Part shown: positions 48,762-53,794 of the stretch, piece by piece
Position numbering within the stretch: the first letter of the stretch is position 1
Layout of the letters: each line of letters opens with the position of its first letter
NCBI GenBank assembly: GCA_021647745.1
Contig: JAKIUB010000018.1
Coordinates: 1 to 53,794, forward strand
Reading direction: 5' to 3'
Length of the DNA: 53,794 nucleotides
From: Paracoccaceae bacterium
Lineage (GTDB): Bacteria; Pseudomonadota; Alphaproteobacteria; Rhodobacterales; Rhodobacteraceae
Notes under the pieces: generated by a model
Told to the model about the DNA's origin: nothing
Database searches by the model: none
What the model saw: only the letters and a program-made list of their open reading frames with translations
Position numbers and translations under genes: made by a program

Positions 48762-49753
48762 GCAAAAAGTATCAGGTCGTCGGAATCGGCAATGCCGTTG
48801 TCGATGTGTTGAGCCATGTAAAAGACGGATTTTTGGCCGAAAACGGCATCGAAAAGGGGATCATGACCCTGATAGACCTTGAGCGCGCGGCACAGATTTA
48901 TGCCAAAATCGGCCCTTCGATAGAAATTTCGGGTGGTTCGGCGGCCAATACTATTGCCGGCCTTGCCCAGCTCGGGGCGCGCACCGCTTATATAGGCAAG
49001 GTAAAAGACGATCAGCTCGGCGCGATCTTTGTCCATGATCTGCGCGCGCAGGGTGCGGATTACGAGGTGGCGCTATCACCTGCCAGCCACGATGCCGAAA
49101 CCGGCCGCTGCATGGTGATGGTCAGCTCCGATGCCGAGCGCTCGATGAATACCTATCTTGGTGTGTCCGAATTTCTGACCCCGGAGGATATTGACAGCGC
49201 GATGATGGCTGATGCCGAATGGATATATCTCGAAGGTTACCGGTTTGACGGCCCTGACAGCCATGCCGCTTTTGCCAAGGCGATCTCGGCCTGCAAGGGG
49301 GCAGGGGGGCGGGTGTCGCTTACCTTGTCAGACCCGTTTTGTGTCGAGCGCCACCGCGAGGCCTTCCGCGATATGATCCGCGACCATGTTGACCTGCTAT
49401 TTTGCAACGAGCACGAACTGCGGGCGATGTATCAGGATGAAGATCTTGGCGTTGTGTTGCGCCTTGCCGCCGCCGAGGTCGATACCGTGGCCTGCACTGT
49501 CGGGGCGGATGGCGCTTATATCTGGCGTGACGGGCGCGAGATCCACGCGCCGGCTGATCCGGTCAAGATCGTGGATGCCACCGGCGCCGGCGATCTGTTT
49601 GCCACCGGGTTTTTCTTTGGCGAGCTGAATGGCTATGATACCCTGACCACGGGCCGCATGGGCTGTGTGGCGGCGGGCGAGATCATCTCCCATATTGGCG
49701 CGCGCCCCGAGGCAGACCTGAAGGCACTGTTTGCCAAACATGACCTGCTGTGA
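48758..49753 (+). CDS. Adenosine kinase, PfkB family
   Basis: Phosphorylates adenosine to AMP in purine salvage; 331 aa. N-terminal GIGNAVVDVLSHV and the substrate motif SGGSAANTIAGLAQLGA match the adenosine-kinase branch. C-terminal catalytic motif is DATGAGDLFATGFFFGEL. It starts within the nth stop (ATGA); the frame upstream to 48707 is inside nth. It precedes the HIT gene by 9 bp. Confidence 0.92.
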   Translation: MSKKYQVVGIGNAVVDVLSHVKDGFLAENGIEKGIMTLIDLERAAQIYAKIGPSIEISGGSAANTIAGLAQLGARTAYIGKVKDDQLGAIFVHDLRAQGADYEVALSPASHDAETGRCMVMVSSDAERSMNTYLGVSEFLTPEDIDSAMMADAEWIYLEGYRFDGPDSHAAFAKAISACKGAGGRVSLTLSDPFCVERHREAFRDMIRDHVDLLFCNEHELRAMYQDEDLGVVLRLAAAEVDTVACTVGADGAYIWRDGREIHAPADPVKIVDATGAGDLFATGFFFGELNGYDTLTTGRMGCVAAGEIISHIGARPEADLKALFAKHDLL

Positions 49754-49762
49754 GGAGTGAAC

Positions 49763-50140
49763 ATGGCCTATGAGTATGACCCGCAAAACATTTTTGCCAA
49801 AATCCTGCGCGGAGAGATCCCCAATACCACGGTGATGGAAACGGAGCATTGCCTTGCCTTTCGCGATATTGCGCCGGCTGCGCCCGAGCATATTCTGGTC
49901 ATACCAAAGGGCGCTTATGTCAACTTTGACCATTTCGGGGCCGAGGCCAGCGATGCCGAGCTGGTTGATTTCAGCCGAACGGTCGCCAAAATCGCCCGCG
50001 AGATCGGAGTAGCCCCCGCAGCGGGTGGCTCGGGCTACCGGCTGATCTCAAATACAGGCAGCCACGGGGTGCAGGATGTGCCCCACCTGCATATCCACCT
50101 GCTTGGCGGGCGCCGGCTGGGCCGGATGATAGAAGCATGA
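49763..50140 (+). CDS. HIT family nucleotide hydrolase
   Basis: A 125-aa histidine-triad protein. N-terminal NIFAKILRGEIPNTTVMETE and the triad HLHIHLLGGR near residue 109 are both clear, as in HinT-type purine nucleoside phosphoramidases. The ATG at 49763 has GAGGAG upstream; a GTG at 49757 was set aside. Its stop overlaps an in-frame ATG of the next gene. Confidence 0.92.
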   Translation: MAYEYDPQNIFAKILRGEIPNTTVMETEHCLAFRDIAPAAPEHILVIPKGAYVNFDHFGAEASDAELVDFSRTVAKIAREIGVAPAAGGSGYRLISNTGSHGVQDVPHLHIHLLGGRRLGRMIEA

Positions 50141-50154
50141 AAACGGAGAAAAAC

Positions 50155-50310
50155 ATGATGGAAGCCCCCGAAATAGAATATGTCGGCACATCCGGTGTGT
50201 GTTGTGATGGCCACGGCGAGCATCCGCGCGTGTGGCTGACCATTCCGGCTCAGCCCGGCTGGGTAGAGTGCGGCTATTGTGACAAGCGTTTCGAGCTGAA
50301 AAAAGACTAG
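50155..50310 (+). CDS. NDUFS6-type zinc-finger protein
   Basis: A small gene of 51 aa. It carries the pattern SGVCCDGHGEHPRVWLTIPA followed by WVECGYCDKRFEL, i.e. a C/H...C-X2-C zinc site typical of NDUFS6-like zinc-finger proteins, whose relatives belong to respiratory complex I. GGAG lies eight bases before the ATG at 50155. An alternative ATG at 50137 in the HIT stop (ATGA) would add six residues. Third gene of the adenosine kinase-HIT-zinc finger series. Confidence 0.85.
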   Translation: MMEAPEIEYVGTSGVCCDGHGEHPRVWLTIPAQPGWVECGYCDKRFELKKD

Positions 50311-50377
50311 CCACCTAGCCGCGCGTGCGCTGCAGCCACCGCCAGCCCGGCCGATCCACTGATCAGCAGCGCCAGCG

Positions 50378-50836
50378 ATGCCAGAGCACCATTTTGCGGG
50401 GGTTTCCAGCCTGAAGGCTGCGATTGTCGCGCGGGGCTACCGGATGTTTACTGCCGAAATGCAAGCTGCCCGTGCAAGGGCAGCCACAAGCCCGCGCGCT
50501 TGTCTTGTGGCTATTTGCGAAGGCTATCTCGGGCTTGCAAAAACCCATAATGCGCTTTTCCAGCTTATGTTTTATGCGCCGGCAAAGGTGAAGAGCCATA
50601 TTCAAAGCCAGATAAAAGAGGAGCTGCGGCGCGAGTCCGCTGCCGCCTATAGCGAGCTGCAAGCCGCCTGCGCGCCCTTTGAGCCAGTCAGTGCTCAAAG
50701 TCAAAGCACCGAAGTGATGGTTTGGTCTTTGGTTCACGGCTATGCGATGCTGTTTGACGGTGAGGCAGGGGCGGGGACACCGGCCAGACCTGCGCCTGAT
50801 TTTGAGCAGCTCCTGCCCGATTTCCCGCTGCGTTAA
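50378..50836 (+). pseudogene. TetR-family regulator lacking its DNA-binding domain
   Basis: The 152-aa frame matches the C-terminal ligand domain of TetR proteins of the WHG type: HHFAGVSSLKAAIVARGYR, RACLVAICEGYLGLAKTHNA, LFQLMFYAPAKVKS and STEVMVWSLVHGYAMLFDGE. The N-terminal helix-turn-helix (about 45 residues) is absent: an in-frame TGA occurs eight codons before the ATG. The in-frame residues between it and the ATG still fit the family (SAAPA). A 67-bp gap to the zinc-finger gene is too short to encode the missing domain, so this is a truncated pseudogene, though a domain-only protein cannot be ruled out. Confidence 0.75.
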
Positions 50837-50839
50837 ATT

Positions 50840-50859
50840 ATTTGGCGCTCCCGCCAAAT
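50840..50859. terminator. Hairpin after the TetR remnant
   Basis: ATTTGGCG-CTCC-CGCCAAAT, a perfect 8-bp stem, four bases past the stop. No clear U-run follows. Confidence 0.45.
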
Positions 50860-50865
50860 TTGGGC

Positions 50866-50894
50866 TTGCGGCCCCCTCGGGAATCTCTATATAT
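50866..50894 (+). promoter_or_regulatory. Promoter of tRNA-Gly
   Basis: TTGCGG, 17 bp, ATATAT, placing the transcription start a few bases before the tRNA 5' end at 50907. Confidence 0.55.
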
Positions 50895-50906
50895 CAGCCA
50901 CACGAA

Positions 50907-50981
50907 GCGGGCGTAGCTCAGTGGTAGAGCACTTCGTTGCCAACGAAGATGTCGTGAGTTCGAATCTCATCGCCCGCTCCA
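50907..50981 (+). tRNA. tRNA-Gly (anticodon GCC)
   Basis: Cloverleaf of 75 bases including encoded CCA. The acceptor GCGGGCG pairs with CGCCCGC; D-arm GCTCAGTGGTAGAGC; anticodon stem CTTCG/CGAAG with loop TTGCCAA, anticodon GCC at 50939-50941; T-arm GTGAG-TTCGAAT-CTCAT. The discriminator is T. Confidence 0.97.
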
Positions 50982-51213
50982 ATTTTCCAAACCTCCGGCT
51001 TTATACTGGCGCCTTTACGGGGCGGTCCTGTTTGTCTTTCTCGGAGTTTTTGTGGTTCTGCCCTGCATCCGCCCGCAGGGGTGCGACATTATATTGCGTG
51101 TAACTCCCTGAAAAATACGAATGATGCCTTTGGTAAACTTCCCAACCGGTCTATACATCTCTATACGGGAATAGAACACCCGCTGCCGCAATGGAAGAAA
51201 TCGAGGTATAAAT
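50982..51213. other. Spacer between tRNA-Gly and pntA
   Basis: No gene supported; open frames here are short and overlap the tRNA. The pntA promoter should be here. GAGG at 51201-51204 serves as the pntA ribosome site. Confidence 0.6.
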
Positions 51214-52773
51214 ATGAAAATTGGTGCGCCAAAAGAGATATTTTCCGGTGAAGCGCGGGTGGCGATGACCCCGCAATCCGCCGCCGCCCTGCAAAAGCTC
51301 GGCTATGAATGCGTGATCGAATCCGGGGCCGGGGCCTTGGCCAATTTCTCCAACGAGGATTACCGCAAAGCCGGAGTCGAGGTGGTTAAAACCGCTGCCG
51401 CGCTGTGGAAGGCGGTGGATATCGTCATCAAGGTGCGCGCCCCCGAGCCGGTCGAGGTCCGGCGTTTCACCAAGGGGCAGGCGCTGATTTCCTTTATCTG
51501 GCCGGCGCAATCCGAAAAACTGCTCAAAAGTCTGAAGGCCAAGGGCGTGACCGCGATGGCCATGGATATGGTGCCGCGCATCTCGCGGGCGCAAAAAATG
51601 GACGCGCTTTCCAGCATGGCCAATATTGGCGGTTATCGCGCCGTGATCGAGGCGGCAAATAATTTTGGGCGTTTCTTCACGGGGCAGATCACCGCTGCGG
51701 GCAAGGTGCCGCCAGCCAAGGTGCTGGTGATCGGGGCTGGCGTGGCGGGCCTCGCCGCGATTGGTGCGGCGCAAAGCATGGGCGCGATTGTGCGTGCCTT
51801 TGATGTGCGCCCCGAAGTGGCCGAGCAGATCGAGAGCATGGGGGCTGAGTTCCTGTTCCTTGATTTCAAGGAAGATGGCGGCGGCAGTGGCGGTTATGCG
51901 GCGGTCTCCTCACCGGAGTTTCGCGAAAAGCAGCTGGAGCTGTTTCGTGCGCAGGCTCCGGAGGTGGATATTGTTATCACCACCGCGCTGATTCCGGGCC
52001 GCGATGCGCCAAAGCTGTGGCTGGAGGATATGGTGGAAGCCATGAAACCCGGCTCGGTGATCGTTGATCTGGCTGCCGAAAAGGGTGGTAATTGTGACCT
52101 GACGGTGCCCGACAAAAAAATCGTGACCAAAAACGGCGTGACGGTGATTGGCTATACCGATTTCCCTAGCCGCATGGCCACGCAGGCCTCGACGCTTTAT
52201 GCCAACAACATCCGCCATATGATGGATGACCTGACGCCATCAAGCGACGGCGAGGCTGTCTTTAACATGGAAGATGACGTGATCCGTGGCTCGATGGTCA
52301 CTAATAAAGGCGAAATCACCTTCCCGCCGCCACCGCTTAAAGTGGCAGCACAGGCCAAGCCGCCGGTGAAAACGGTAGAGAAAACTCCCGCCGAGCTAAA
52401 GGCGATCGAAGCGCAGAAAATGCGCGCCGCCGGAGCGCAGCAAACCAAGCTGCTGCTGGTTGGCGGGGCCTTGATGCTGCTGCTCGGGCTTTATGCGCCC
52501 GCCAGCTTTATGCAGAGCTTCATTGTGTTTGTGCTGGCGGTGTTTATCGGCTTTCAGGTTATCTGGAATGTTTCCCACGCGCTGCACACACCCCTGATGG
52601 CGATCACCAACGCGATTTCGGGGATTATCATTATCGGCGCGCTGGTTCAGGTATCGGGTGGTGGCTGGTTTGTTGCCTTGCTGGCGGGCATTTCGGTTCT
52701 CATTGCCTCGATCAATATCGTCGGTGGTTTCATGGTTACACGGCGCATGCTTGCCATGTTCCAAAAAAGTTAA
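51214..52773 (+). CDS. pntA: NAD(P) transhydrogenase, alpha subunit
   Basis: Proton-translocating transhydrogenase subunit, 519 aa. The NAD(H)-binding domain I covers about residues 1-380 (MKIGAPKEIFSGEARVAMTP, VLVIGAGVAGLAAIGAAQSM, SVIVDLAAEKGGNCDLTVPD). A linker rich in Lys/Pro follows, then four TM helices (LLLVGGALMLLLGLYAPASF, FIVFVLAVFIGFQVIWNVSH, ITNAISGIIIIGALVQVSGG, AGISVLIASINIVGGFMVTR). Thus it is an undivided alpha subunit, as in E. coli, not the split pntAA/pntAB form. It is followed by pntB after 14 bp. Confidence 0.96.
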   Translation: MKIGAPKEIFSGEARVAMTPQSAAALQKLGYECVIESGAGALANFSNEDYRKAGVEVVKTAAALWKAVDIVIKVRAPEPVEVRRFTKGQALISFIWPAQSEKLLKSLKAKGVTAMAMDMVPRISRAQKMDALSSMANIGGYRAVIEAANNFGRFFTGQITAAGKVPPAKVLVIGAGVAGLAAIGAAQSMGAIVRAFDVRPEVAEQIESMGAEFLFLDFKEDGGGSGGYAAVSSPEFREKQLELFRAQAPEVDIVITTALIPGRDAPKLWLEDMVEAMKPGSVIVDLAAEKGGNCDLTVPDKKIVTKNGVTVIGYTDFPSRMATQASTLYANNIRHMMDDLTPSSDGEAVFNMEDDVIRGSMVTNKGEITFPPPPLKVAAQAKPPVKTVEKTPAELKAIEAQKMRAAGAQQTKLLLVGGALMLLLGLYAPASFMQSFIVFVLAVFIGFQVIWNVSHALHTPLMAITNAISGIIIIGALVQVSGGGWFVALLAGISVLIASINIVGGFMVTRRMLAMFQKS

Positions 52774-52787
52774 GGGAGGGCTGAGCT

Positions 52788-53794
52788 ATGAGTTACGGTC
52801 TGGTTCAGGCGTCTTATATCGCCGCATCGGTTTTGTTTATTCTCGCCCTTGGCGGGCTTTCCAACCAGGAAAAGGCCAAGCGCGCCATCTGGTATGGCAT
52901 CATTGGCATGGCCATCGCGGTGGTGGCCACAGTGCTTGGCCCGCAGGTGCAATCCTATTGGCTGCTGGTCATCACCATCTCCATTGGTGCGGTAGCCGGG
53001 GTGATTGTGGCGCAACGGGTCGAGATGACCGAAATGCCGCAACTGGTCGCGGCGCTGCACTCATTTGTGGGGCTGGCTGCGGTGTTTATCGGGCTGAATG
53101 CCGATATGATGTTGAGCATGGTTGAAGGGCTGAAGGCGGCAGGCACCCCGATGGCGGAGGCTGATCTTAGCAGCTTTGGCCAAACCCTCTGGAAGAAGGA
53201 CGCGGTGGAAATCGCCATCCTGAAGGTCGAGGTTTTTCTGGGCATCTTTATTGGCGCGGTCACCTTTACCGGCTCGGTGATTGCCTTTGGCAAGCTGGCG
53301 GGCAAGATTGATGGCAAGCCAACACAACTGCCCGGTGGCCATATGCTCAATGCTGGCGCGCTGGTGGTGGCGATCCTGCTCGGGCTGCTCTATTTTAACG
53401 GGGCTGGCATTTGGACCATGGTTTTGGTCACGCTGATTGCCGGGTTTATCGGCTGGCACCTGATACTGGGCATTGGTGGCGCGGATATGCCGGTGGTGGT
53501 CAGCATGCTCAACAGCTATTCCGGCTGGGCAGCGGCGGCTATCGGCTTTACGCTGGGCAATGATTTGCTGATCGTGGTCGGGGCGCTGGTTGGCTCCTCG
53601 GGGGCGATTTTGAGCTACATCATGTGTGTGGCGATGAACCGCAAGTTTATCAATGTGATCCTTGGCGGCTTTGGCGGCACCACCGGCCCGGCGATGGAGA
53701 TCGAGGGCGAGCAGATCGCCATTGATGCCGACGGCGTGGCGGCAGCGCTGGAAGAGGCTTCAAGCGTGGTGATTGTGCCGGGCTACGGCATGGC
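52788..53794 (+). CDS. pntB: NAD(P) transhydrogenase, beta subunit, 3' end missing
   Basis: Membrane and NADP(H)-binding subunit; 335 codons visible, against about 460-480 usual, so the gene runs off the window. The frame begins MSYGLVQASYIAASVLFILA and contains AQRVEMTEMPQLVAALHSFV, PGGHMLNAGALVVAILLG and the start of the NADP domain (IEGEQIAIDADGVAAALEEA, VVIVPGYGMA with the GYGMA dinucleotide loop). GGGAGGG lies before the ATG. With pntA it couples proton influx to NADPH formation. Confidence 0.96.
   Translation, partial: MSYGLVQASYIAASVLFILALGGLSNQEKAKRAIWYGIIGMAIAVVATVLGPQVQSYWLLVITISIGAVAGVIVAQRVEMTEMPQLVAALHSFVGLAAVFIGLNADMMLSMVEGLKAAGTPMAEADLSSFGQTLWKKDAVEIAILKVEVFLGIFIGAVTFTGSVIAFGKLAGKIDGKPTQLPGGHMLNAGALVVAILLGLLYFNGAGIWTMVLVTLIAGFIGWHLILGIGGADMPVVVSMLNSYSGWAAAAIGFTLGNDLLIVVGALVGSSGAILSYIMCVAMNRKFINVILGGFGGTTGPAMEIEGEQIAIDADGVAAALEEASSVVIVPGYGM

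Noticed and set aside
50307..50400. Minus-strand 30-codon hydrophobic frame
   Set aside because: Too short and without a start to call as a gene; mentioned only in the junction finding.
1..53794. CRISPR array, prophage, intact insertion sequence or toxin-antitoxin pair
   Set aside because: No regularly spaced repeats, no integrase or transposase frames and no small two-gene toxin unit were found by reading the sequence.

Overview
The window reads as chromosomal DNA of an alphaproteobacterium, most likely a Rhodobacterales/Roseobacter-group member. Supporting signs are the separate F0 ATP synthase operon with two b-type subunits (b' and b), the compact flagellar cluster with flgF-flgG-flgA-flgH and MotE-type genes, a secA flanked by a large exported Pro/Ala-rich protein, and the HIT, NDUFS6-type zinc-finger and transhydrogenase genes. 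No sequence search was possible, so the taxonomic call rests on gene content and protein character. Both window ends cut through genes: pyruvate carboxylase lacks its N-terminus and pntB lacks its C-terminus.

Layout. Positions 1-21200 are mostly housekeeping: pyc, polA, a MATE exporter, a CinA-type protein, sfsA, map, radC, a secA-linked exported protein, secA, a parvulin isomerase followed by argJ and mutT in overlapping order, a PfkB kinase, a DUF302 protein and pdxA. Positions 21300-43060 are a flagellar cluster in several blocks: motB; flgE-flgK-flgL-flgI (+); fliF-fliH-fliN-fliP (-); fliL, a small membrane protein, motE (+); motA and a large periplasmic helical-repeat protein (+); a remnant sigma-factor gene with DUF6768; fliI (-); and flgB-flgC-fliE-fliQ-flgF-flgG-flgA-flgH-fliL2 (+). 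Several essential flagellar genes (flhA, flhB, fliR, fliG, fliM, flgD, fliC) are not here and must lie elsewhere if the flagellum is functional. Positions 43050-46300 hold an ArsR-type regulator with a clear palindromic candidate operator and the F0 operon atpI-atpB-atpE-atpF'-atpF. Positions 46400-53794 hold an OmpA-type lipoprotein, an AraC/methyltransferase fusion, nth-adenosine kinase-HIT-zinc finger, a decapitated TetR gene, tRNA-Gly(GCC) and pntA-pntB.

How it fits together. The flagellar blocks would supply the MS ring, rod, hook, P and L rings, part of the export gate, the export ATPase and the stator. Four of their start regions carry motifs close to the CtrA consensus TTAA-N7-TTAAC, which suggests shared cell-cycle-type control. 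The most unusual items are the 805-aa protein translationally coupled to motA, the decayed sigma gene beside an intact DUF6768 gene inside the flagellar cluster, a perfect 13-bp palindrome over the radC start, a strong hairpin between atpE and atpF', a start-stop mini-ORF ahead of flgE, a G9 tract inside fliF, and the self-overlapping ArsR operator. I found no CRISPR array, prophage, intact insertion sequence or obvious defence system.
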